From NCBI GenBank assembly GCA_002399975.1, contig DHER01000064.1, positions 1 through 59,715 of the forward strand: DNA of 59,715 nt, in the 5' to 3' direction. This document shows positions 36,801-44,924 of this stretch, one piece after another; the first letter of the stretch is position 1; every line of letters starts with the position of its first letter. This stretch comes from Firmicutes bacterium UBA4845. Its GTDB lineage: Bacteria; Bacillota; Clostridia; Tissierellales; Sedimentibacteraceae. The position numbers were made by a program, and so were the translations under genes. The notes beneath the pieces were generated by a model that did not search any database, had not been told where the DNA came from, and saw nothing but the letters and a program-made list of their open reading frames with translations.

Positions 36801-38690
36801 GACTTAAAGGTATTGAAGTCATTGTTTCCGGGTAAGGATGTGTATATTGTTGTAGGCAGCGATGTTTTGCAGAATGCCACGGCATATAAGGCAAGGCCTA
36901 CCAAACATTCAATACACAATTTCAGTCATATAGTGTTTAAACGTGCCCAGGATGATATGTCCGCAACTTCGGAAAAAAAGGTAGAAGATGCCAAGAACAG
37001 AATCAAAGGTTCTCTTGTGGAACTTAAGCTTCCTTTGTACCTGGAGGACATCAGTTCCACTCAGATAAGAGATAATATTGATAACAACAGGGATATTTCA
37101 AATTTGATAGATCCCCTTGCACAGAGTTTTATATATGATATGAATTTATACACAAGAGAGCCGATGAACAAGGGAGTATTAAAATCAAAGCCCTTTGAAA
37201 TAGAAATAATTGATGACCTGAATAAAAATATAGTTGATGAAATAGGACACTATATTTTCATGAATACAAATTTATATGAAAATATAGGAGAGAAGCTTGT
37301 TTCCAAAGGAATAAAGTTTCTTGTAATAAGGGACAGCAAAAATTCTAATAAGATCCTGGGATTTTCGGCATTTCATAAAATCAGTTTGTCTGAAGTATAT
37401 ACGGAATTTCAGAGTCAGTATATTGCTAATTACGTAAGAGAAAAGACGGCAGGCAGAATTGTAGTAATAGACGGCATTTTTATAACTCCAAGCAGGATTT
37501 ACGATAATATGGAACAGTTAATTTTAACTGAAACTCTTGCCTATTGTTTGAAAAATGATTTTACATATGCCCTGTATTGCAATACAATGTCAAATATAAA
37601 CACTGATGTGGTTGTTGAAACATTACTGCTGCAAGGCTTTGTAAAAATCTATGATGAAAATTTGAAAAAATCTGTTTATGCTGTTGATATGAAATTTCCT
37701 ATATGCCTTACTTTGAACATGGAAAGCTTTATAAAAGAACCGCTTAATACAAATAAAAAGGTTTATGACACAATTTTAAGTGCAAGAAAGAAGCTGCAAA
37801 AGTCAATGACTATGCTTTATCCGGGCTCCCTTGTTTTGTCATTTGACAATGACATGATAAACCAAACACTGATTAATAAAATCTGCAGCATCAACAAAGT
37901 AAGTAACGAAATGCAGTCCCCACGGGTATTGGGTGAAAATATGTGCGTACCATTCGGGAATATTCTAAAAGGAATGGTTGTTCCAAATACGGTGACTAAA
38001 TCACTTCATACGGAAAAAGTTTATTCCACCGATGCAAAGACATTTAAAATAACTGAATATCCATTTTATTCTCCTATTGAAATACAGGCTAAAACAATAA
38101 AATCATTTGAAAGACCGGTTATTTTGGTTGATGACTTACTTCACAAGGGATACAGAATAAAAGAAGTTGACCCTATACTTAAAAGGTACAATGTGGAGGT
38201 TAAGAAAATAATCGTAGGTATTATGTCCGGAAGGGGAAAAGATTTAATGGAAATACAGGGGAGAGAATCAGACTATGCATACTTTATTCCAAACCTGAGA
38301 ATTTGGTTTAATGAAAACCTGATGTATCCATTTCTAGGCGGTGACGGAATAGGAACTATTAATGAGAACATGCTTAATTTAATACCATCTGTTAATTTGA
38401 TACTCCCGTACTATTCTCCGATGTTTATAAGAGGTGCATCAAAAGATGCAATATACAATCTGTCCATGACGAGCCTGCAAAACTCCAAGTTAATTCTTCA
38501 GGCACTGGAAACGGAATATCAGGAACTGTACCAAAAGAACCTGACGGTAAAAAGGCTTGGAGAAGTGTTGATTTCACCGCGCCTGCCTTATTTTGGGGAT
38601 AACATATATTATGATTTGAACAAGAAGGCATCTGGCTACATGGATGCAAGTATTGAAACATTAATTAAGCTTGAAAGGATTATAAAATAA
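33822..38690 (+). CDS. Giant fusion: HD, helical repeats, nucleotidyltransferase, GNAT-like, PRTase-like
   Basis: This is a 1622-residue predicted cytoplasmic protein of unknown function. An HD-hydrolase-like domain is at ~165-330, with 'LNHVAAVHYVALYVARQ' and 'AAAGHDIGKYG' near 213. A long helical region (~390-900) resembles HEAT/ARM repeats. Residues ~915-1095 form a NadD/CoaD-like nucleotidyltransferase, with 'FFPGTFDPFSLSHKG' (second His kept, first replaced by Ser), 'VVGSDVL' and the 'ISSTQIRDN' signature near 1076. Residues ~1120-1290 look like a GNAT acyltransferase. The C-terminus (~1305-1622) carries a PRPP-loop-like 'PVILVDDLLHKGYR' near 1430, as in phosphoribosyltransferases. Its last base is the first base of the next ATG, so it is coupled to the dehydrogenase-like gene. 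The GNAT and PRTase calls are the least certain. Confidence 0.85.
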   Translation: MSRFMLNELHKEILQSLTEKEFLQKIGMTEEKIQSYIINKKFVNNLLVLINKKHLLCSDVLDVSREILDSVCKRPPKDWLKYIFQYVLHKSFPDAATIKLYPKYESSVLIYLEILRTILRHGETRRKFDIFTDFDFLTEEEIKGLPNPDEYVNFLDKFQSNYIYELMMLDHEVNGFNSLNHVAAVHYVALYVARQLKKVGLHVDLGIVSGAAAGHDIGKYGCKGSEKERVPYLHYYYTDQWFTKFNMSNIGLIASNHSTWDLELENLPLESLILIYADFRVKNMVSKSGYEMHIYSLDESFDIILDKLDNVDKTKEKRYHRVYSKLKDFEDYLVHEGIDTELKSEEPALANFVDYALLDGYEVVENFKYMAIEHNTSLMSRLNNEAVFSSMIESARSEQDWKNLRAYLNILDEYSIYLSQKEKLFALSFLYEMLVHREGDIRRQAARLMGSIIVTYDQEYSKEMPEDVKINLNEETTGLSLWDKYLALYLDPGYKVTDNHKEWIGYSLRIFVDSVINSDRNNNKKSYLNLFVNSFKNFELENVARFSTLNSLLSIPIDLYEPEQLIFVIEFALNSLNNSDQSIGLMAVQFFNMLVNNKDLAKVPLDKIYKYASVISGNDGLCINYLKSKIAQKLNIHSDILNKYSLLMNSSMYKPSDLFLNNLKAATPWNVKTISIDYIMENIKSRNEASLLQTATHLANLVKVSAKESVRNKAGNSLVDIGPMLTIDQRNEIAIELFKGLEIDELQFAKYIPEYLGRFMMLLPPKELDEFVYDLNNIYKGSNSRVSALVIDTLGIVVQYYSGYGERFGEEEESCGKRLKRVLGIMLSGLANYNPQVKQEAFLVIGQHIFGSKILTLTEKYKVFTLIYKKLMTLINEKELGDLFFFNNSSSFNHIYRFISDYEFYCGKFEIGENKNVAFFPGTFDPFSLSHKGIVTAIRNLGFEVYLSIDEFSWSKKVQPRMIRRQIINMSIADELSVYLFPDDIPVNLSSSDDLKVLKSLFPGKDVYIVVGSDVLQNATAYKARPTKHSIHNFSHIVFKRAQDDMSATSEKKVEDAKNRIKGSLVELKLPLYLEDISSTQIRDNIDNNRDISNLIDPLAQSFIYDMNLYTREPMNKGVLKSKPFEIEIIDDLNKNIVDEIGHYIFMNTNLYENIGEKLVSKGIKFLVIRDSKNSNKILGFSAFHKISLSEVYTEFQSQYIANYVREKTAGRIVVIDGIFITPSRIYDNMEQLILTETLAYCLKNDFTYALYCNTMSNINTDVVVETLLLQGFVKIYDENLKKSVYAVDMKFPICLTLNMESFIKEPLNTNKKVYDTILSARKKLQKSMTMLYPGSLVLSFDNDMINQTLINKICSINKVSNEMQSPRVLGENMCVPFGNILKGMVVPNTVTKSLHTEKVYSTDAKTFKITEYPFYSPIEIQAKTIKSFERPVILVDDLLHKGYRIKEVDPILKRYNVEVKKIIVGIMSGRGKDLMEIQGRESDYAYFIPNLRIWFNENLMYPFLGGDGIGTINENMLNLIPSVNLILPYYSPMFIRGASKDAIYNLSMTSLQNSKLILQALETEYQELYQKNLTVKRLGEVLISPRLPYFGDNIYYDLNKKASGYMDASIETLIKLERIIK

Positions 38691-39901
38691 TGTTTTACTA
38701 TAAATATAAAAATAAATATTTATGTTCTCTGGAATATGGATACGGATATAACAAAATAGACAGTATTCCGAGCAATTTGAACGAGCTTTATTTTTTATAC
38801 AAAAGCGACAGAAAAAGATCAAAAAGATCGTATGCGTTGTCAAATGGATCGGATTTGTACAATAAAGAGGAAAATCTTGATATTTTAAAGTTGAAAGATT
38901 ACGGCGGCGATGTTCCGGACGAGATGCTGAATATTATAAGCAGAAGAAGAGTAAAGGCCGTAAATACTGATTACGATAATTACGAAGAATGTTTTTCGAT
39001 GAAAGAAAATACGAAGAAGACCATCAATATATTGGCACTGGGAGATGTGGGCAGCACACTCCTGACTGGCGTGAGGCTTCTTGGGAGAAATTCGGTCAAA
39101 TCAATAGGAATATTTGATAGAAACTCAAATAAAATCAAGAGATGGGAATACGAAATGAACCAGGTGTCATTTCCATTCGATTTCAGCTCAATGCCACAGG
39201 TCCACGGTATTGAAAAAGAACACTTGTTTGACTGCGATATGTTTGTATTCTGCGCGTCAAAAGAAGTACCCCCTGTTGGGAATGAAAATATTGACGTACG
39301 AATGGTACAATTTGAAGAAAACTCCAAGCTGGTCAGAGAATATGCCCATATGGCGGCGGAAAGAAAATTCAAGGGTATATTTGCGGTAGTTTCAGACCCG
39401 GTGGATTTGCTTTGCAAGGAAGTTCTCAAAGAAGGAAGGAGTGTCCTTGTTCCGGAACAGATTAAAGGATACGGATTAGGAGTAATGAACGCAAGAGCCG
39501 CTTATTATGCTAAGAAATATAAAAGATATTCATCATATTTGACAGAAGGAAGGGCATATGGGCCTCATGGGAAAGGCCTGGTAATTGCAAACAGCATTGT
39601 TGATTACGATGATTGCATTTCCCGAGAACTTACCAGGCTTACCGTCAAAGCAAACCTTGAGGTGCGCAGGACCGGATTCAAACCATATGTGGCACCGGCT
39701 CTATCATCAGGGGCAATATCAATAATATGCACTATTGAGGGTAAATGGCATTACAGTTCAAATTACATAGGAGGGGTTTTTATGGGAGTAAAAAACAGAA
39801 ACATGCCCTCAGGGCTGGAAATTGAAAAATTGCATATGCCGGAAGAACTTTTTGATAGAATTGAAAAAACCTACGAAGAATTATTAAAGTTAAGCAGATA
39901 A
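38690..39901 (+). CDS. Lactate/malate dehydrogenase-fold protein
   Basis: This 403-residue protein has about 110 N-terminal residues of no known domain. A Rossmann dinucleotide-binding start follows, 'INILALGDVGSTLLTGVRLLG' in pattern (GxxxVG, near residues 115-135), with an acidic strand end in 'SIGIFDRN'. 'DMFVFCASKEVPP' and 'FAVVSDPVDLLCKEVL' match the NAD and substrate regions of LDH/MDH enzymes, and 'YGPHGKGLVIANS' may hold the catalytic His. It overlaps the stop of the 1622-residue gene and shares its transcript. It is probably an NAD(P)-dependent oxidoreductase of unknown substrate. The unusual N-terminus sets it apart from true lactate or malate dehydrogenases. Confidence 0.78.
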   Translation: MFYYKYKNKYLCSLEYGYGYNKIDSIPSNLNELYFLYKSDRKRSKRSYALSNGSDLYNKEENLDILKLKDYGGDVPDEMLNIISRRRVKAVNTDYDNYEECFSMKENTKKTINILALGDVGSTLLTGVRLLGRNSVKSIGIFDRNSNKIKRWEYEMNQVSFPFDFSSMPQVHGIEKEHLFDCDMFVFCASKEVPPVGNENIDVRMVQFEENSKLVREYAHMAAERKFKGIFAVVSDPVDLLCKEVLKEGRSVLVPEQIKGYGLGVMNARAAYYAKKYKRYSSYLTEGRAYGPHGKGLVIANSIVDYDDCISRELTRLTVKANLEVRRTGFKPYVAPALSSGAISIICTIEGKWHYSSNYIGGVFMGVKNRNMPSGLEIEKLHMPEELFDRIEKTYEELLKLSR

Positions 39902-39960
39902 AACATTATGGAATGAAATTATCATTTAAGATTTAGCGTTATTTATCAGGGGGTGGAGTT

Positions 39961-41007
39961 TTGAATAAAATTACTATTCTTATGCCTGGGGAACAGTCAG
40001 AAAGGCTTCGAAAGATGACTGAATACTCTACAAAAGGATATGAATGTGATGTTATAAAAACCTGGGGTGAAATTAACAATTTAAGAAATAAGAGAATATT
40101 GTTTGCTGTAGAATTAGGTGATTCTGGCATAAATACGGAGCTTTACAGTATGCTTCAAAAAATAAAATTGTTGGGCAGCTGTATGGAAAATTCAATTGGA
40201 AGCGTGCTGATTAATACAAACAGCGAATTATTTTCAAGAGATACGGCACGAAAGATAATCATGTGTGCAAATATGGCAGGCTGCATGTTTCCGGGAAGGC
40301 CACTGTCTGAAGCAACAGGTTCATTAAAAAATTTCAATACCCGTAAAAAACTAGAACCCGATTTAAGCTTGGAGGAAATATGTCTGGAAGACAGCAGGAA
40401 CGTTGTGGAAAGATTAATGAATTTTAATGTCGGTAAAATTTCCGAGCCCAAAATGTTAACACTGCATGCCAGCAACTACAAAACATCCAATACACTTTCA
40501 CTTTGGAAAATGATAAAGAGTAATTTAACAGGTTGTAATATTAACGAGATACATATTGAGAACGGTTCGGTTATAGACTGCAAAGGCTGCCACTACAAGG
40601 CATGTAAGCACTATTCCCAAAGTAACAACTGCTTTTATGGCGGAGTAATGGTTGAAGAGGTGTACCCGGCAATCATAAATTGCGATATTCTAATAATGCT
40701 TTGCCCCAATTACAACGATTCTATAAGTGCAAACCTTTCAGCCACTATCAACAGGCTTACAGCACTATTCAGAAAGGTGAAATTTTATGACAAATACTTG
40801 TATGGCGTAATTGTTTCCGGTTTCAGCGGCAGCGACATTATTGCACAGCAGCTCATAAGCTCTCTCAATATAAATAAGACTTTTATACTTCCGCCAAAAT
40901 TCGCATTGATGGAAACAGCAAATGATCTTGGAGAAATAAGAAAAGTTGAAAACATAAAAGAAAAAGCAAAGAAATTTGCTGAGAACATAAAAATATGCAT
41001 GAGGTAA
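39961..41007 (+). CDS. Flavodoxin-fold NAD(P)H oxidoreductase-like protein
   Basis: This 348-residue protein has an N-terminal half (~1-150) of no clear family and a C-terminal half (~160-345) like NADPH-dependent FMN reductases. The latter has 'LTLHASNYKTSNTLSLWKMI' as phosphate-binding loop, then 'CKGCHYKACKHYSQSNNC', a Cys cluster like that of iron-sulfur flavoproteins, and 'LIMLCPNYNDSISANLSATINR'. Translation appears to start at TTG 39961 behind GGGGGTGGAG. It is the third gene of the cluster with the giant fusion and the dehydrogenase-like protein, ending in a terminator, which suggests that the three act on one redox or nucleotide pathway. Confidence 0.75.
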   Translation: MNKITILMPGEQSERLRKMTEYSTKGYECDVIKTWGEINNLRNKRILFAVELGDSGINTELYSMLQKIKLLGSCMENSIGSVLINTNSELFSRDTARKIIMCANMAGCMFPGRPLSEATGSLKNFNTRKKLEPDLSLEEICLEDSRNVVERLMNFNVGKISEPKMLTLHASNYKTSNTLSLWKMIKSNLTGCNINEIHIENGSVIDCKGCHYKACKHYSQSNNCFYGGVMVEEVYPAIINCDILIMLCPNYNDSISANLSATINRLTALFRKVKFYDKYLYGVIVSGFSGSDIIAQQLISSLNINKTFILPPKFALMETANDLGEIRKVENIKEKAKKFAENIKICMR

Positions 41008-41037
41008 TAATAGAATACTTCACTATATTTTTATAAT

Positions 41038-41066
41038 AAGCTGTCACGAAATGCGGCAGCTTTTCG
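41038..41066 (+). terminator. Terminator of the three-gene fusion cluster
   Basis: An imperfect hairpin (AAGCTGTC with GGCAGCTT) is followed by TTTT, 31 bases after the last stop. Confidence 0.7.
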
Positions 41067-41150
41067 CAATACAGTTTTCAAGAGATGATAATGGCGTGAT
41101 TACCGGTAGAGTACTGGTAATTAAATAAAATAAGGTTCATAAAATTTTAT

Positions 41151-41193
41151 AAAAAAACTGCATTTTCATTGGCTTATTACCAATAAAATGCAG
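41151..41193 (-). terminator. Terminator downstream of tRNA-Pro
   Basis: On the minus strand a long stem (41158-41172 with 41180-41193) is followed by seven Ts. It is placed 13 bases after the tRNA 3' end. Confidence 0.88.
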
Positions 41194-41205
41194 CTTATAC
41201 CTTAG

Positions 41206-41279
41206 TCGGGATGACAAGATTCGAACTTGCGGCCCCAAACACCCCATGCTTGTGCGCTACCAAACTGCGCTACATCCCG
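41206..41279 (-). tRNA. tRNA-Pro (anticodon GGG)
   Basis: This is a full cloverleaf of 74 bases. The acceptor stem CGGGATG/CATCCCG is perfect, with C1-G72 and discriminator A typical of tRNA-Pro. The D arm is GCGC/GCGC, the anticodon stem CAAGC/GTTTG, and the anticodon loop ATGGGGT gives anticodon GGG. The T arm has the TTCGAAT loop. CCA is not encoded. Its anticodon matches the CCC specifier proposed for the two T-box leaders at the start of the window. Confidence 0.96.
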
Positions 41280-41441
41280 AACACATTCTGTATTATACAC
41301 CAAAGTTTTTATTTTGTAAAGATTTAAAATTTTTTAAAATTTTAACATTTGCAAATTAATCTTGCAATTCATATGTTATTCTGTTACAGTTTAAATATCT
41401 GTTTGTATGATAGATAAATAAATTGTAAGGATGTTAATAAC

Positions 41442-41801
41442 ATGAATGATGATAAAGAATTATTTGGTTGTGATTGCGTTGATGATGACTGTGAATGCGG
41501 CTGCGGAGAGCCGGAAGAAGAAATAGTAACTGTAACTCTTGAAGATGGTACGGAAATTGAATGCGCCGTTATAGCAATATTCCCTGTTGATGATAAAGAT
41601 TACATAGCTTTATTGCCTTTAGAAAACATAGAGGATGGAGAAGTGTATCTTTACAGGTATGAGGAATATGAAGATGGTACGTTTGATCTTTTAAGCATTG
41701 AAACTGACCATGAGTACGGAGAGGTTACAAAAGCCTTTGACGAAATTCTTGATGAAGCAGAATTTGACGAACTGTTTGATGAAGATGAGGATGAATATTG
41801 A
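41442..41801 (+). CDS. DUF1292 (YrzB-like) acidic protein
   Basis: This 119-residue, very acidic protein has an N-terminal Cys cluster ('FGCDCVDDDCECGCGE', possibly metal-binding) and the DUF1292 domain ('VTVTLEDGTEIECAVIAIFPVDDKDYIALLPLE', residues ~28-100). Family function is unknown; in many Firmicutes it is encoded near the alanyl-tRNA synthetase/RuvX-like genes. Here it stands alone between the tRNA and guaB. The Cys-rich start is an addition to the usual domain. Confidence 0.88.
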   Translation: MNDDKELFGCDCVDDDCECGCGEPEEEIVTVTLEDGTEIECAVIAIFPVDDKDYIALLPLENIEDGEVYLYRYEEYEDGTFDLLSIETDHEYGEVTKAFDEILDEAEFDELFDEDEDEY

Positions 41802-41830
41802 AATTATCGGAGTGAAGATCAATATATATC

Positions 41831-41857
41831 AAAAAAGGCAGCAATACTGCCTTTTTT
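41831..41857. terminator. Bidirectional terminator between DUF1292 and guaB
   Basis: The stem AAAAAAGGCAG/CTGCCTTTTTT with a five-base loop gives a T-run on each strand. Confidence 0.92.
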
Positions 41858-41865
41858 AATTGTAT

Positions 41866-43356
41866 TTATTGATTTTTTAAAATAACGTCATGGGCTGAGC
41901 CTTCCGATAAGCTCGTTGCGGAAACAACAACCAGCCTGCCGTTTTTCTGCAGTTCCTTGATGTTTTTAGTACCTACATTACACATAGTTGCTTTAATCTT
42001 CTGCAGTGTTGTTCCAAGACCGTCGTCAAGGTTACCTGCATAGGGTACGTAGGAATCCACACCCTCTTCAAAATGAAGCAGTGCTTTTCCTCCTAAGTCA
42101 TACCTTTCCCAGTTTCTAGCTCTGTTAGACCCTTCGCCCCAATATTCTTTTACATAGCCGCTGCCGTACTTTACTTTAGAGGTAGGACTTTCATCAAATC
42201 CTGCGAAATACCTTCCAAGCATTACAAAGTCCGCTCCCATGGCTAAAGCGAGAGTAATGTGGTAATCTAAAACAATGCCACCGTCGGAGCATATTGGAAC
42301 ATACACTCCGGTTTTTTCATAATATTCGTCTCTAGCTGCAGCAACCGCTAAGACAGCCGATGCCTGTCCTCTTCCGATTCCCTTTTGTTCTCTTGTTATA
42401 CAGATTGAACCGCCGCCGATACCAATTTTCACAAAATCTGCGCCTGCATTTGCAAGATAATTAAAGCCATCTCTTTCAACAACATTGCCGGCACCTACCT
42501 TTACTTGATTTCCGTATTTTCCTTTAATCCATTTTATTGTGTCCGATTGCCATTCACTAAATCCCTCCGACGAGTCAATGCATAATATATCCGCTCCCGC
42601 TTCAATCAGTGCCGGAACCCTCTCTTTGTAGTCTCTTGAATTTATACCGGCTCCTACAATATATCTTTTTTGACTGTCCAGCAATGAGTGCGGATTTTCC
42701 TTGTCTTCAGAATAATCCTTTCTGAAAACCATGTATACCAGGTTAAAGTTATCGTCAACTATGGGCAGAGCGTTCAACTTATTATACCAAATAATATCAT
42801 TGGCTTCCGAAAGAGATATCCCTTCATGTCCTACTATGAGAGATTTTGCCGGAGTCATAAACTGCTTGACTTTTTTTTCCAACGGGTCTCTTGTTACCCT
42901 GTAGTCTCTGCTTGTTACAATGCCCAAAAGACGGCCGCCAGATGAACCGTCGTCAGTTATAGCCATTGTTGAGTGTCCGGTTGTATTTTTAAGAGCTAAA
43001 ACATCCTGCAGCGTATTTTCAGGCGTGAGGTTTGAATCGCTGATTACAAATCCTGCCTTGTATTTTTTTACTCTTCGTATCATTTCAGCTTCATTTTCAA
43101 TGGATTGAGAACAATATATAAATGATATTCCGCCATTCTTGGCAAGTGAAACGGCCATTTTGCTGTCAGAAACAGACTGCATGATTGCCGACGAAAAAGG
43201 TATGTTTAATTTTAATTCAGGTTTTTCACCTTTTTTAAATCTGCAAATAGGTGTGCTTAAATCAACATTTTCAACAATACAATCCTTTGTGGTAAGATTA
43301 GGCAAAAGCAAGTATTCCCCAAATGTTCTGGAAGGTTCGTTGATAATTATTGCCAT
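41866..43356 (-). CDS. guaB: IMP dehydrogenase, Tritrichomonas-like type
   Basis: This 496-residue IMP dehydrogenase oxidises IMP to XMP, the committed step of GMP synthesis. CBS domains lie at about residues 100-220. The catalytic Cys lies in 'IGIGGGSICITREQKGIGRGQ', then 'CSDGGIVLDYH', 'LGRYFAGFDESPT', and the flap 'YWGEGSNRARNWERYDLGG'. The Cys loop and the flap differ from the usual bacterial guaB ('GPGSICTTR', 'YRGMGS'). They match, as far as I recall, the divergent enzyme of Tritrichomonas foetus. AAAGGAG precedes the ATG; the gene has its own terminator. Confidence 0.93.
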   Translation of the reverse strand: MAIIINEPSRTFGEYLLLPNLTTKDCIVENVDLSTPICRFKKGEKPELKLNIPFSSAIMQSVSDSKMAVSLAKNGGISFIYCSQSIENEAEMIRRVKKYKAGFVISDSNLTPENTLQDVLALKNTTGHSTMAITDDGSSGGRLLGIVTSRDYRVTRDPLEKKVKQFMTPAKSLIVGHEGISLSEANDIIWYNKLNALPIVDDNFNLVYMVFRKDYSEDKENPHSLLDSQKRYIVGAGINSRDYKERVPALIEAGADILCIDSSEGFSEWQSDTIKWIKGKYGNQVKVGAGNVVERDGFNYLANAGADFVKIGIGGGSICITREQKGIGRGQASAVLAVAAARDEYYEKTGVYVPICSDGGIVLDYHITLALAMGADFVMLGRYFAGFDESPTSKVKYGSGYVKEYWGEGSNRARNWERYDLGGKALLHFEEGVDSYVPYAGNLDDGLGTTLQKIKATMCNVGTKNIKELQKNGRLVVVSATSLSEGSAHDVILKNQ

Positions 43357-43720
43357 TAGTATATCTCCTTTTCTTGTGTATTTTCTTTGGGTATTAGAAT
43401 GAATAAATTAATAATTATTCTTGAGATTACCATAACAAGCTTGCATTGTCAATTATGTTTTTATTTTAGCAAAGATTTGAAGATTGAAGCAGCAATTTGG
43501 CTTTCTTGATGCTCCCTCTTTACTTTTGTAGGGATTAATTATATAATTTATTATGAATTCAATATTTAATATAATAACCACATTTTAATTTAAGGCGTTT
43601 ATTAGGCCATGTAGTGAGTAAAAAATGCAATTTGTTTTTTGATTTATTTACGATTATTCAACTGGTTGTTGAAATTTTGTCGGTAATTAGAATAACTTCA
43701 AAATTAAAGGAGTTTGGTCT
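43357..43720. other. Intergenic region between guaB and the DUF1638 gene
   Basis: These 364 bases lie between divergent genes and are very AT-rich. I see no coding potential, no T-box or purine-riboswitch core, and no strong hairpin. Promoters for both genes should lie here, but no clear consensus pair stands out. Confidence 0.5.
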
Positions 43721-44377
43721 ATGAAAGAAATTGTTATTGCATGTGAAACCATTAGGGACGAAATTCAGGCTGCTATTAATATTACAGGTCATGAACAAGA
43801 TATAAGGTGGATTAAATCAGGTCTTCATAATATACCTGAAAAGCTTAGGTCCTGTTTGCAGCAGCAGTTGGATCAGTGTAATGAATATGATCGTGTACTT
43901 TTGACATTTGGACTTTGCGGTAATTCTATAATCGGGCTGAATACAGGTGATTTTCAGCTTGTGATTCCAAAAGTTGATGATTGTATTTCCTTATTATTGG
44001 GTTCAGTGAGTGAAAGAGTAAAAGCCGGTAAAGATGGAGGCGTGTATTTTATCACTCCTGGTTGGCTGCGAGGAGAGCGTAATATTTGGGCTGAATATAA
44101 CTACGCTGTTGAGAAGTATGGGGAGAAAAAGGGCGATATGATAATGAAGTTATTGCTTGAAAATTACAAATACTTGGGCATGCTTGACACGAAAATCTAC
44201 AACATTAATGAGTATACCTATACTGTAGACAAGATAGCAGAAAAGTTAGGCCTTAGGAGAAAAATAATTCCGGCTTCTGTGGATTACTTGTGCCAGCTTT
44301 TAACAGGGCCTTGGCAAAATGACAAGTTTGTTGTACTGGAGCCGCATTCACAAGTTGCAGGTTTCTCCGTATATTGA
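43721..44377 (+). CDS. DUF1638 protein
   Basis: This 218-residue protein of the DUF1638 family begins 'EIVIACETIRDEIQAAI' and has 'VLLTFGLCGNSIIGL', 'VIPKVDDCISLLLGS' and 'ITPGWLRG'. The family contains conserved Cys and His residues and is often found beside corrinoid methyltransferase genes in anaerobes and methanogens. This fits the methyltransferase cluster at 46584-52104. Start ATG follows AAAGGAG. No biochemical function is established to my knowledge. Confidence 0.85.
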   Translation: MKEIVIACETIRDEIQAAINITGHEQDIRWIKSGLHNIPEKLRSCLQQQLDQCNEYDRVLLTFGLCGNSIIGLNTGDFQLVIPKVDDCISLLLGSVSERVKAGKDGGVYFITPGWLRGERNIWAEYNYAVEKYGEKKGDMIMKLLLENYKYLGMLDTKIYNINEYTYTVDKIAEKLGLRRKIIPASVDYLCQLLTGPWQNDKFVVLEPHSQVAGFSVY

Positions 44378-44542
44378 TTTTTAATAATGTTTAATTTATA
44401 AAACTAATCAGGCTTTGACTTCCATCTCTTCCGGTTCTGATCATTTCCTAACGCTTGCCTTTCACAATATTAATTATAGGCAGCCCGAACAGTGTCTTAC
44501 TTGATTTATATTCTATAAATGGCCGTGATACTACTTCAGTGC

Positions 44543-44731
44543 TTATATAATTCTCATATCTGCGGCTATATCATCAGGTTCACCCATACGTTCCATTACT
44601 TCTTTTTCAGAATAACCTTGAGTTAATATGGAATCAAATTCTTGTGATAAGTCCAGAATAATTTTCTTTTTATATTTTTTGGGCAGACATGTTCTGTCAG
44701 AAATTTCATTAATGTATTGTTTTTTTGTCAT
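44543..44731 (-). pseudogene. HAAS/DUF1700 N-terminal fragment
   Basis: This is a 62-codon frame from ATG 44731 beginning MTKKQYINEISDR, with 'LPKKYKKKIILDLSQEFDSILTQGYSEKEVMERMGEPDDIAADM'. It matches the helical HAAS domain of DUF1700 proteins, which normally continue into a membrane domain that is missing here. It overlaps the end of a PadR remnant, as in intact padR-DUF1700 operons. It may be a functional short version, but the truncated partner argues for decay. Confidence 0.6.
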
Positions 44732-44876
44732 GTGATATCTCCTGCTCATTCAGTATTTTTTCGACATCTCTTGAAAAATCAAACCATAATTGAGTTGCGT
44801 TATGTAAAACACAGCGTCCTTTTTCAGTAATAAAATATGTCAAGATATAAGAATTAATACAAGGTTGAAAATTATA
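44709..44876 (-). pseudogene. PadR-family regulator, C-terminal remnant
   Basis: This frame, open from 44876 to the stop at 44709, encodes 'YFITEKGRCVLHNATQLWFDF' followed by 'SRDVEKIL', which is the end of a PadR-type winged-helix domain (TEKG turn and C-terminal helix). The DNA-binding helices and the start are gone. It overlaps the start of the HAAS fragment by 23 bases, as is usual for this pair. Confidence 0.55.
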
Positions 44877-44924
44877 TTAATTTAGTGTAAAGTATTAATA
44901 CAAATAAAAAATATCGGAGGAAAT

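Noticed and set aside
38690..39901. A true lactate or malate dehydrogenase
   Set aside because: The fold pattern fits, but the long N-terminus and altered catalytic motifs do not match either enzyme, so no gene symbol was given.
43357..43720. Purine riboswitch before guaB
   Set aside because: No conserved purine-aptamer core or terminator was found in this AT-rich region.
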